From Pocillopora verrucosa (lineage: Eukaryota > Cnidaria > Anthozoa > Scleractinia > Pocilloporidae), in the NCBI RefSeq assembly GCF_036669915.1, contig NC_089325.1:1366574-1430573 (forward strand): DNA of 64,000 nt, given 5' to 3'. The translations under genes were made by a program, and so were the position numbers. The notes beneath the pieces were generated by a model that searched no databases, was not told the origin of the DNA, and saw only the letters and a program-made list of their open reading frames with translations. Of the stretch, positions 38,301 to 48,385 are shown in pieces (the first letter of the stretch is position 1; each line of letters opens with the position of its first letter).

Positions 38301-39213
38301 AGTTACTGGAGTCTGTGCTATAGAGCCTCAAGCCATGGATGGGGTGGATCATCATTTCACAGATGCTGTGATAACCGAGGACCCACAGTGACGATCATCC
38401 GTGCTCATGGTTACATATTTGGTGGTTACACTGATAATTCATGGATAAGTAAGTTCCTTAACTGCATCCATATTTGACTGAAAAAAAATTGACGATGAAT
38501 TCCCCACAAATATACTGATTATGTAGTCTTTTATTTGAAATGAAAACGAGTTAAAAACAGTAAGTCTTTCGTTAAGACGTCCGCCCAATATCATTATGTC
38601 ATAAAGTAACTATATTATAGATACTTGGTTTACGCTGTCAGTCGGTAGTTGTTCATGGAAAATGAACGAAAATATTATAAGTGTTGGAAGGCAACTCATC
38701 TTCCACAAATCTGAAGAGTAGAAGACTAAGCTTTGCATAACTGGACCAAGCTGTACCGAGTATATTAGTCCCTATGGGTAAACTTGGTCTCTGTCTCATG
38801 GCTCAGAAGTCTTCTTTTCATTTATTTATTCATTTTTACTGGTCCCAAAGTAAATATTTCCAATCCACTTTTTATATCTTGCTTCAGGTTACTACTACTA
38901 TGGTTATTCCGGAAGATACAGATATTCATCAAAAGCTTTCATATTTTCCCTAAAAAACTACTTTGGACATGGATACTTTAAAAAAGACATTATTAGTTAT
39001 CGTCGAAGTTATGCAACATACAGCCATAGATATTATGGTCCGACATTTGGCTCGGGATTTGATATTTACGTAGCAAACAATGCAAATAGTAACTATAATT
39101 CTTACTTTAATAGTTACTCCTACACCGGTAAATACTCCAACAATAATGTCTGGACAGGATCCAATAGATTCTGCGCAAATGAGGTAGAGGTTTACCGTGA
39201 ATTGACCAGTTAG
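29370..39213 (+). CDS. secreted H-lectin-like/Kazal/C-type lectin/EGF/TLDc mosaic protein, copy A
   Basis: Nineteen exons, 1,110 aa: 29370-29439, 30131-30495, 30961-31125, 31426-31539, 31763-31894, 32269-32365, 33213-33431, 33967-34163, 34325-34486, 34745-34912, 35317-35427, 35735-35851, 36037-36127, 36238-36615, 36733-36855, 37247-37366, 37790-37924, 38206-38448 and 38888-39213. All join in frame with GT-AG. Order: signal peptide (1-23); three H-type-lectin-like repeats (24-314); follistatin/Kazal (315-387); three more lectin-like repeats (388-669); C-type lectin (670-795); EGF x3 (796-921); TLDc (about 922-1110). No membrane segment after the signal, so secretion is expected. Extracellular glycan binding, in immunity or matrix, is inference. 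A near-copy lies at 48386-58947. The splice model is by eye; the exon 7 and 8 acceptors are the least certain. Confidence 0.9.
30131..32365 (+). other. first triplet of H-type-lectin-like repeats (copy A exons 2-6)
   Basis: Three repeats of about 90-100 aa with the pattern SVSF...[14 protein letters not shown] or LWLE or VWIE, then GFKVCV or EFHICM or AFKVCV, then INWLAF or HWFAYD or VHYAVI. This resembles the H-type lectin fold consensus (hydrophobic F, P-x-V, W, F-x-V, W at the end). Repeat 1 is in exon 2, repeat 2 in exons 3-4 and repeat 3 in exons 4-6. The family assignment is by pattern and was not checked with a profile. Confidence 0.65.
33213..33431 (+). other. follistatin/Kazal module (copy A exon 7)
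   Basis: One phase 1-1 exon encodes [37 protein letters not shown] and a final GSC. This is the follistatin-domain plus Kazal cysteine pattern, with the usual TFKNKC in place of TYxNxC. Kazal domains inhibit serine proteases or act as matrix modules. It sits between the two lectin triplets. Confidence 0.85.
33967..36127 (+). other. second triplet of H-type-lectin-like repeats (copy A exons 8-13)
   Basis: Three repeats that match the first triplet one to one: exons 8-9 against exon 2, exons 10-11 against 3-4, and exons 11-13 against 4-6. Boundaries coincide in sequence (GAFCK then DVQF, against YAFCQ then DLKF; VTAWIE against VNVWIE). One intron, between NFR and VCATAAG, is present here but absent from exon 2. 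Confidence 0.7.
36238..36615 (+). other. C-type lectin domain (copy A exon 14)
   Basis: A single exon encodes a full-length C-type lectin domain of about 125 aa. It has [29 protein letters not shown], the sugar/Ca site region HQPND and the second site WND followed by C. QPN is a variant of the EPN (mannose) and QPD (galactose) motifs, so sugar preference is not predictable, but Ca-dependent binding looks possible. Confidence 0.9.
36733..37924 (+). other. three calcium-binding-type EGF domains (copy A exons 15-17)
   Basis: Three phase 1-1 exons (36733-36855, 37247-37366, 37790-37924), one EGF each, beginning DLDEC, DKDEC and DVDEC. Each has six cysteines and C.NT.GS(Y/F).C, the calcium-binding and Asn-hydroxylation signature. 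Such modules form rigid rods in extracellular proteins. Confidence 0.9.
36970..37005 (+). repeat. GATT microsatellite in intron 15, copy A
   Basis: Short run of GATT units (TGATTGATTGACTGATTGAT). The copy B equivalent at 56034-56080 has a longer run. Confidence 0.7.
38206..39213 (+). other. TLDc domain (copy A exons 18-19)
   Basis: Exon 18 has [34 protein letters not shown] and [11 protein letters not shown]; exon 19 has [25 protein letters not shown], then [15 protein letters not shown] before the stop. This order matches the TLDc consensus (W..LY....HG.S, P.L..I....G..FG.F....W, .FLFSL, FG....D..I, ..LEV). TLDc is best known in OXR1, NCOA7 and TBC1D24, which are intracellular. Here it follows a signal peptide and disulfide-rich modules and carries extra cysteines and a Tyr-rich loop. 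Confidence 0.8.
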
Positions 39214-39281
39214 TCAAGCGATCGGTCGCAAATCATGTGACATTGTCGGCGTGGAACGTTCGTATTTGCTTTTATGTTTAA

Positions 39282-39287
39282 AATAAA
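39282..39287 (+). terminator. poly(A) signal, mosaic gene copy A
   Basis: AATAAA 69 nt past the stop codon. Confidence 0.6.
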
Positions 39288-39599
39288 TGTGTTGTGTCTC
39301 GACATGTGTATGTATGTGTGCGCAAATAATTCCCAGCAGTGGAACGACCTTGAATTGAATAGAACATTTTGTATGGGTGTATGGGGTCCAAATCAATGAA
39401 AAGTGAAACCCCTGCTAATGTCATCTAGTTATGATAAGCAAAGGTAATTCCTTTATTCTTGTAGAGTGGGCCACTACCACCACTCTGAAATGTCTCATTC
39501 TCAGATAAAGTCACGGTTGAACTTTTATACTACAGTTTCGGTTTAGAAGTAATTTTAATACAGTTTAATTACAGTAGCACATGGTGGAATTTATAATGA

Positions 39600-39740
39600 T
39601 AATTGCACTGAGTGGAGTGCAATTTAGGCTGAAATCATACGCGTGATTTCAAAATCGAACGAGCGCGCAGCGCTCGTTAGATTTAAAATTACAAGTATGA
39701 TTTCAGACCAAAATTGCACGACACGAGGTTCAATTACCAC
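39600..39740. repeat. hairpin-forming palindrome
   Basis: Arms 39617-39640 and 39695-39719 are near-perfect inverted copies (GCAATTTAGGCTGAAATCAT against its complement), enclosing an inner palindrome at 39658-39678 (AACGAGCG, CGCAG, CGCTCGTT). It may be the end or centre of a MITE-like element reaching about 40110. Confidence 0.7.
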
Positions 39741-41089
39741 TTTATTACATCCATTTTGAAATCGCTCAAACACAGGACTTGGTCAGTTCAAATATTTTAT
39801 TGATGCAGTACTGAGCCGGTCTGAAATTAAATTCATGTCCATTTTTTTGGGGGAAAAAGTAAGAGTTAAGAAACAAAAGTTGCAAAATTTGCCACATGAT
39901 ACTCCTTGTCTTTCATTTTCCTGCAGTTTGATCGGTTACTTTAAACAAGCCTTAAAATCTGATTGGTTGTTTTTTTAGTGTAGCCTCCTCATTGGCTGGG
40001 AAAAAGATGCGATTTAAAGCAAAAAAAGGTGCGATTCGTGAATAAATCGTATTAATTAGAGCCAATCAGATTACAGGGACCACCAGTGATTTCAAAATGG
40101 GTATAATAAAACTTTTTATCAGGTACTTATAACATGGCTTGCACAACCTTTTAAAATCACCCAAACTTAATCGCTTATCTGGAAAGATATTTTTTGGTAT
40201 CAGAATATACTGGTCACGGGAACTACGTATGTAAGGTTGTCCTTCAGATACAACAGAATTAAATTTTTCTATCAAATCTCACAAAGGTTGTGATTTACTT
40301 TCCTTGTGGTTTAAACTGTCTTCATTTTTTCCACTTCTTTCAATGCCTGTAAAACTCTCCGTTTCATCGGCAAACTGGCACCTGAGTGTTTAGCGTGCCT
40401 ATGGATACGTTAAAATGTTGGAGACACCGGTAAACTATATTCTTGGTAAATTTTCAAAAATCACCTTGAAAAAAAAGCTTCAATGAAAGTAGACCATTTA
40501 AATAAAGCAAAAATAAACTTCATTGTTGCCACGCTTACTATGTTCCTCTTTGCAGCCGTTCTTTGGTCTCTTCACACAGTGCCCTATCTCCCTCGTTGGA
40601 GAAAGAGCGCGTTGCGTGACGGGACAAAACAAAGGCTGCGAAGGAGGCTACGCTTACTGCCGTTTCTCTAACAGAGAGTACATCAAAATCTTTCGTCTAC
40701 AGTTAGTTGGCTCAAAAATATAAGTCAACGTAATTTTACTTCGAAAAGCAAACTGAAACTTTGTTGTATCGCCAATAGACGTTAACCAAAGACATAAAGC
40801 GATCTCTTTTCTTCGAATAAAGGAAGATACACTGAATAATAGAAAAGGACAAGATTTCAAAGAGGGCTTCTGAATTGGGTTGTTGTCCGGACTTTCCCCC
40901 CCGTGTGTAAAATAGTGATAAATTACAGGTTGTTTACGGAATGTTGTCGTTGTTATATCCTCCCCCCCCCCCTCCCTCCTTCACCTGCATCCCTTCCACT
41001 CAGCAGTGCAATAATGTGAAAAAGCAAGAAAATTTACAGTTTATATTCTGTTCGAAGAAGGTTTTCCTTCAAATATGTTTTTAGGAGGA

Positions 41090-41470
41090 TAGCACTTTTA
41101 CCAATTCGTTCCCATTGCCTCAATTCTTGGAAGAAACGAAACCAGTGAATAAAACCATGGGTCTTTGAGTCCACCATAAGGAGAAAATCGATATAAATGA
41201 TTACGATCTTTCTCTCACCTGTAAATTCTTTTTTTGCTATTTTTCATGTTAGGTAGTAATATTCGTTGCTCATCTGACTGTCTTATTACGAATGTTTCTT
41301 AAAAGCATCTAATCGTTGCCAGCATTCAACCATTATCCTATTGATTCTACCTTTATATTATTGATTTAGTGACAGAATTAGATAGCTGTAGTCTAAAGTT
41401 CGTGCGCGTCACGTCGAATCGCGAGCAGTCAACAATTACTATCCATCTCCAAGTCCTATCAGCAATCACT
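41090..41470 (+). repeat. dispersed repeat, partner of 21170-21470
   Basis: Matches 21170-21470 in inverted orientation. The strongest block is 41380-41440. Confidence 0.55.
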
Positions 41471-41655
41471 TTTGATTATTTATGCATTTTAGGTCGTAAA
41501 GAAACTTTGGAACTACAATGGAATTAGTAAAACATTGCGACCTACCTCTAACGGTACCAGTCATTTCGTACCCAGTCGACTCGTACCCAAGTTGGAGTCG
41601 CTTCAAACCCAAACCGCTGATCGATTCTTACCCGTTCCAATGTACATCAGGGTGA

Positions 41656-41801
41656 TTTAGCAAGAGGAAGGGAACGTCAGTTGACAATGGCGGGCGCAGC
41701 AAAAATACCGTTAAGAAACTGGGTCGGGAAAGTCGCCCATTGTGCTTCAGAATTCGGTGCAGTGAGACGTTCTGAAATAACGTTCCCTTCCTCTTGCTAA
41801 A
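41656..41801. repeat. 22-bp perfect inverted repeat with 102-bp loop
   Basis: 41656-41677 and 41780-41801 are exact reverse complements (core GCAAGAGGAAGGGAACGT). This is a possible miniature transposon with short inverted ends. Confidence 0.7.
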
Positions 41802-41989
41802 AAATTCTCGAAATACCTCACGCGCAAGCGCGGGAGTAGATGTCAATTGTAGCATGCGACAAGTTAGTGGAGTCAAGCGAGTAAGAAAAGGAAGTACCCC
41901 GCCGACAGATAACTGAAATATGATTGACTGCGCTTCAACTTTGTGAAACTAAATAGCCCTAATTGAAGCTCCCATTAATTTTTTAATGC

Positions 41990-42340
41990 TCCTGTCGTTA
42001 GAAAACCAAGGAAAATTTAGTCATGCCACTGAAGAGAATCATGATCAATTAAACGGGAGTTAAGGCAGGGTTAAGTGCCCTTTTATTGTGTTAGGCATGT
42101 AGCTCTGGTGTATTTTACATTTTATCATCAGTTGTCTTTTTTATTTCTCCTTGTACAGGACAGTGACTAGTTAATCTTATTTCCAAAAGGTTATTTGGTT
42201 TCTGCTTTAAACTTTCTTTCACGGTATCGACGTTGATTCCTTTAGAATAATAGTAGGATTTCTTTTCAAGCAAAAGGAAAGTTTAAAATCATTGCTTAAA
42301 GAATACCATAATCCAGAGTTAAATTAAAGACCAGCCTTGT
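41990..42340 (+). repeat. partial extra copy of the duplicated flank
   Basis: Matches 25930-26290 and 44570-44930 (blocks GTTAAGGCAGG, AAGTGCCCTTTTATT, TATCGACGTTG, TTTCTTTTCAAG). It lies outside the main duplication, just upstream of copy B. Confidence 0.6.
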
Positions 42341-42367
42341 GCAAAATTTATGGATCGTTCTGGCACT

Positions 42368-42556
42368 TTACTTTTTCATGCGCCAGCGGGCCTCCGCGTA
42401 GTCAAAACTCTCCACTCGGTTAGACCTCAAATAACGGCCAACAAAACCTAAAAATGTTTCCAAGCGCTTTATGGTTACGAACGTTCCTACATGGTCAATA
42501 TAGCTATAGGTGTCTTCTATGAAGAATAAGCGCAATCCCAGGCGGCATAAGTCCAA
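42368..42556 (-). CDS. possible coding fragment of unknown identity
   Basis: An open frame of 63 codons with protein-like composition (RLFFIEDTYSYIDHVGTF, WRMKK at the end). The frame is open further upstream to a stop near 42588. No start context, splice partner or family was recognised. It may be a remnant of a mobile element or an isolated exon. Confidence 0.2.
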   Translation of the reverse strand: MDLCRLGLRLFFIEDTYSYIDHVGTFVTIKRLETFLGFVGRYLRSNRVESFDYAEARWRMKK

Positions 42557-43478
42557 TTGATGTGGCTTTGTGGCGTTTGGTGCAGTCTGAAACTATCGTG
42601 GGAAGCCACGATTGAAAATCCGAAAACTCAGTCATTTGAACGTATCCATGGGCACGCGAATGTGTTGACCTTCAATATTCCTAGCTACATCCATATGGAA
42701 AACTGTCGTATTTTTTTTTCTGATGAGGTTATGTTTTTAGTCTTTTCTGGAGAGATTAAAATGTGATTGAAATTGTTAGAAGGTATCTATAAATTTTTTA
42801 TTTAAATTTATGCCTGTAAAACAAAGTGATCAAATTAAAATTTACTGAAAAAAGTGCTTAGGTACATTTTATGTACCACTTGCTTGTTGCTTTAAAAGAT
42901 TAAGCTTAAATAAACATCTTCAAGGAAAAGGGAGTTGATTAAAAAAAACATTGGTTGGCGTTGATTAACAGCCAAATACTCCTCTATTCAGATAGATATA
43001 GTCAGGTACTTTAGTCTGGTTGGTATAAACTTATTCCTTCAAGTACAGCAAAGGAAAAAAAGGATAAAACTACCAATTAAGCCAATGATCGATTGACGAA
43101 AAAAAACATGAGTTATTACATAATTGTGTGAATTGAACATTTATTGGATGCGGAAACGATTATTGCTTTTTTATATTTAATTCAACGATAATAGCCTTTA
43201 ATAACCCGTTGCATTCAATGTTAAGACAACTGTCTGCTCTCTTGACACCGCTTCAAAGGAAAAAAAAATGAATGTTAAAGTGGAACTGTTATTAGCCAGC
43301 AGAAAGAAGAGTCAGTGCTAAGGCAACGGGGTAAAAAAGAAAAATGGTAAGGGAAGGAGAATGTCAGGAAGACAGATAATCAAAAGAGAATTAAAATTGA
43401 AGCGAAATTTGCAATATCCATGTGTTGAATAATCCTGGGGGGATTTTGCCGGAAAACTAACATGGTATTTACATCTTG

Positions 43479-43689
43479 ATCCTTTAACCCCTGTAAAGAG
43501 TGACGAGAATCTAATTTCTCCTTACAATATCACCTCTGAATCACATTTTAAGGTCATGAGAGTAATGAATTAGTCAGCGACTGAAAAAAAAGCTATTGAT
43601 TGTTAGACGAATTCTCCTTATCAGCACCTTAGGAAATGTATAGAAGATTATGAAGAATATGCATATTAATGTTTGGGTGTAAAGGGTGA
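43479..43689 (+). repeat. family M repeat in duplication copy B
   Basis: Orthologous to 24769-24980 by position and sequence. Confidence 0.65.
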
Positions 43690-45469
43690 AGGTCTGAAAG
43701 AGACTAAAACCACAGACATCATCTCATCGACCAACAATTTTCAAACTGAAATGGATTAAGATTCCTTTTGGCCAAATTAAAAAATTTAAAATAACTCCAT
43801 AGCAGAAATAGACCGATCTTTCATTCGCTACTTGGGAATATGTATAAGGAAGTTGAGTTTTCAGAAAATCACTTTTGAAAAATCGCTTTCATACTCAAAG
43901 CGACAGAATATGTTAAATTTTTATGTACCGTGGACGGTCTTTCTGCGCCCCAAAACTATAGGTGCAAATTGAAATTATGTCTTAAATCTACAAAAGCGTT
44001 AGCGTGGCAAGTAAAGTTTGCAACTTAGAAAGGCGAGTTTTAAGGAACCCCGTCGGCCAATTGTGGCCCATTCTTCTCTAGTTTACAACGATGTCACCTT
44101 TAAATTTACCATTTATTTATTGATTGTCTGTCGACAAAGAAAGACCAAACCAATTTAGATTGTCAAATACCAAAGTAAGAAAAGATTCAACAGTAATAGA
44201 GATATAAATTAATTCACCGCACATAGATTTTATGCTGTAGCACCTGGGCAAACTATTGTAGACTGTTTAGTGCTACACAGCGTGAACTAAACTTTCCGTG
44301 TCACCACAGAACTCCAATTAATAAAGAACGTCTTTTCGTGTTAACTTCGTTTCATTATGTTGGCCTTAATTTTTCAAAATTGAAATGTATTTTTCGTTGT
44401 TCACAGCACAAATGAAATTACTTTCTGTTTTTGACCTCGTTCCTTTGTTTTTCATGGTATTTAAATCCAAGAAGAATTGCGCCGAATTGATGATGCTCAA
44501 GTCAAGTTGTTCATAATCTGCTAAGCGTTTTGAATCTTTGCTTTTCCAGGTGTTAGAAAATCAAGAACAAGAGAATCGTGATCAATTAGAAGAGGTTAAA
44601 GCAGGATTAAGTGCCCTTTAATTATGTTAGGCATTTAGTACTGGTGAATTTACATTTTATCGTCGATTTTTTTTTGTTTTTTTTTTGTTACTGTTTGTAC
44701 AAGCTAGTGATTAGTTACTCTAATTCCTGAATAGTTATTTACTTTCTGCTTTCGACTCAGTCTTACCGTCTCGACGTTGGCTCCTTTGGAATACTGAACA
44801 ATTTTCTTTTCAAGAGAAATCAAAGTTAAAAAACTTCCGATTTCAAATTATTTCTCAGAGGATACTAAGATCTAATTAAGACCACGTGCAGTTAGTGTAC
44901 CTTTGGAAAATCGTAATTGATAAAAAATTATTCAGATAGCAAAAACGGGATTACTCGCCCCTAAACTCCCTTATTAACTACAATGAGCGGCAAATGTAGC
45001 TGGCGCACCTCCCCTTAGTTGGTGTTCGCAAACTCTCCTCTACACATAATAAAAAGAATGCAACAATAAGTTCCTTGAAAATCCTTCATTTCCCCTAAAC
45101 AGTGTTTGAAAAAACCTTGAAATAGGGGAGAGGGGGAGATAAATGAAAGATGTTGTAGCAGTAGTAGTAGCGGTAGTAGTTGTAGTGGAGTGTGCCAAGA
45201 CGTTTGCCACTCAAAGTCGCTCTATTCGTTTTCCCCTGGCCTCATTTCGTCTAGATGACAATGAAATAATAACGAAAAGAAGAAATAGTTTATGAAATTC
45301 TTATCTTATTACTGTTTATGCACCACACGAATTATGGACTGTTAGTGGACAGTAGTTTGTTTTTCTTCTGCTTTTAAATAAAAGCGAGACCAGTAGTCAA
45401 TTGAACCTTTTTTTATCGTTTCTTCAACTCACTCCTTCGCAGACAGTTTTCCACACGGTTCATTTTGGC

Positions 45470-48130
45470 TACTCTTTACTATTCTTAACATGTTTTGCAT
45501 GCGCCCAGCACCGTACTGCATGATTTCAACAATTTACAGGCAAAAATCACGCTTTCTAGTGATAATCAATTATTGCGTTACAGTTAACCCTTCTGACAAC
45601 TGATGGTCTTTTTTTCCTGTCTATGATAATTTACTTAGTGGGATGTGTTGCAGCCAAAACAAAATCCAGGTGCAATGAATAAATAAGGTTTGGATCAGGG
45701 AATTGGTTTGCATTGACTGCCTTGGATATAAGCACAACCATGCAGTAGTTAATTGCCTTCTTTTTGTTGTTCTTTTTACTTATTCCTTCGCAGGCGGTTT
45801 TAAAAACGACACATTTTGGCTACTCTTTAACTTCCCTTCACCAGTGTTACAAAATCAGTCTTAACATGTTCTACAATTGCCCTATTTTTTATTACAATAG
45901 CTCTTTTTAACCTCTTTTGAACGATGATCGATAGCCGCGTGACACCTATCCTTTTCCGAGAATTCGGAGTTATTTTGGCCCAAAATTAGTAACAAGATAA
46001 TCCAACAGGCATGGTGCACGCCATGTGTTATCAAAGTATCAGAGAGAAACGAAGTAAGAGAGAAACAAAACTCAGTAAGCAAAAACTAAAAAGGAGGAAA
46101 CAACGAAGGTAGTAACTAACTAGTAACTTAAGATCCTTCTTCGAGAAGAAAAACATGTCCGAAAAGGGGGCTTTCACCGCATTCCTATGAAGAAAGAATC
46201 AAACAGTTTTATAAAGCCCATTTTTGTTACCTCCTAACCTCTCTTCTGCAGAGTTGCATCACCAGTGTTCAAATGTTTTAAAATTGTCCTGCTTCTAATT
46301 AATGGCGTGATTTAAAGAAGTTACAGATAACAATCGCACTTTTTAACCGCGTGGCAATAAACTAACCCTGTTCCAAATATTCCGAATTATTTTGACAACA
46401 GTAAAATCCAACAAGAACGGCGAATGCCATATATTATCAAAGTATCAGAGTCCTAATGTGTGAGAGAGAAACAAAACTATGAAAAAAAGTTACGAAAAGG
46501 AGCAAAACAACAGACGCAATTGCTAACAACGTTTTTAGAAATTCAATCTCTGATCTTCGAAAGAGAAGAAAATATGTCCACGGTGAATGAATCTTGTTGG
46601 TCTTTCAGCACGCGGCTGAACAAGCAAACAGTATTCAAAATGTTCTAAGATAATCCTGTTTCTAACGGTATAATTTCGGGAAATTACAGACGACAATCGC
46701 GCTCTTAATCAGCGTGGCAAATAACCTTCTTCCAAGAATTCGGGATTATTCTAAGAACAGGATAATCCAAAAATCACGGCGTACGTTATGCAATAAAAAA
46801 AATTTAGCTCACTAATACTGAAGAAAAACAAAACAAAGAAAAAACTGAAAAAAGAGGAACGACAGAGGCAGTAATTAACAAATACCCTAAAATCCTTCCT
46901 CGCCTCCTTCAGAGAAGGAAATCATTTCCACAAAGGAATATGGGGTCTTCTGCCAAATTGCAATGAAGCAAGAAGCAAGCAGTTATCAATAGAGCCCATT
47001 TTGAAAACCTCTTAACTTCTCTTCTGAACAGCTAAATCACTAGTTTTAGAACGTTGTATAATTGCCCTGTTTCTACCGGCATGATTTCAAGAAGTTACAG
47101 ATAAAAATCGCACTCTTTAACCGCGTGGCGAATAACCAGCCTTTTTCTAAGAATCCGGAATTATTTTGATAACAGGAAAATTCAACAAGAACGGCGCATA
47201 CCATATACTTTCATAGTATCAGCGTTCTAATGCGAGAGAGAAATAAAGCTAAGCAAAGTTACGGAAAGGAGAAAAAAACAGACACAGTAGCTGACTATGT
47301 TTTTAAAAATTCAATCTCTGGTCTTCGTCAGAGAAGAAAAACATGTCCACAAAAGAAGAATTTTTTGGTATTTCAGCAAATCGGCCATGCAGCAAGAAGC
47401 AAACAGTTTTTAATACGGCCTAATTTTTATTATTTTCCTTTAACCCCAAGCTCCCTTCAGTAGTGTTACGTCTGAACATGCTCTACAATAATCCTGTTTT
47501 TAATGGCATAATTCGAGAAATTACAGACCCTTTTCCGAGAATTCAGAATTGTTGGGATAACTGGATAATCCAAAAAAGCGCGGCACATGTTATGCAATCA
47601 AAAAGTATCAGTGCACTAATACAAAAGAAAAACCGAAAAATTAAAAAAAAGGAACAACAGAAAAGGATTGTTTGACCCCTCTCGGATCTCTCTTAGAGAA
47701 GAATAACAGGTCTATAAAGAAATTCCTTATTTGGTCTTTCGACACTTTGTTATGCAGTAAGAGGCAAACAGTTTTCAATACGCCCATTTTGGTTACCCTT
47801 TATCTCTAGCTATCTTCAGCAGTCTTGACATTTTTTATAACAGTCCTGTTTCTAACGGCATAACTTCGAGAAATTACAAACAACAATCGCATTCCGTACC
47901 GCGTGACAAACAACCCTTTTTCCAAGAATTCGGAGTTATTTTTATAACGGGATAATCCAACAAGCACCAGCACGGCGCACGTTACGTAATTAGAAGTATT
48001 TGCGTACTGATGCGAAAGAAGAACAAAACTAAGCGAAAACAAAAAGGGAGGAAATAAAAGACGTAGTGGTCGACATTTGAAATTTGTTAAAAGACCCATC
48101 TCCGATCTTCATCTGAGAAGAAAAGCATAT
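45470..48130 (+). repeat. ~0.37-0.42 kb satellite array, copy B
   Basis: Unit marker blocks at about 45503, 45880, 46288, 46653, 47068, 47490 and 47846, the same repeat as at 26740-29080. It has about one more visible unit than copy A. Confidence 0.75.
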
Positions 48131-48385
48131 CCACAGAATGGTGCAAAGGTGACCATTGCGTTGGTTATCCAAACTTATTGATTAATTTTCGGTAATTCTT
48201 CCTTAAAAGCAGCTTTTAGCGACTTACGTTTAACCTTGATTCTATCGGATATATCAGGTCACTTGTTCCTCAATCTGACAGCAGCATTTAAGCATGTTCT
48301 GACCGCTTCTGTTCACATTTCGTTCCGAAAGCTTGGGATCAGAGGAGCTTTCAGCTAGGTTGCAACTTTTGCATGCTGCCACAGA

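Larger units (their letters stand above)
39741..42940. other. intergenic spacer between duplication copies
   Basis: No convincing gene. It contains a C-rich tract (40961-40980), the inverted dispersed repeat partner at 41090-41470, a 22-bp perfect inverted repeat at 41656-41801, and at 41990-42340 a partial copy of the duplicated flank (like 25930-26290). Confidence 0.45.
42940..48130. repeat. 5' flank of segmental duplication copy B
   Basis: Counterpart of 24200-29080 with the same order of blocks, including the family M element at 43479-43689 and the satellite. Copy B has small expansions such as the GTA-type trinucleotide run at about 45154-45190. Confidence 0.8.
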
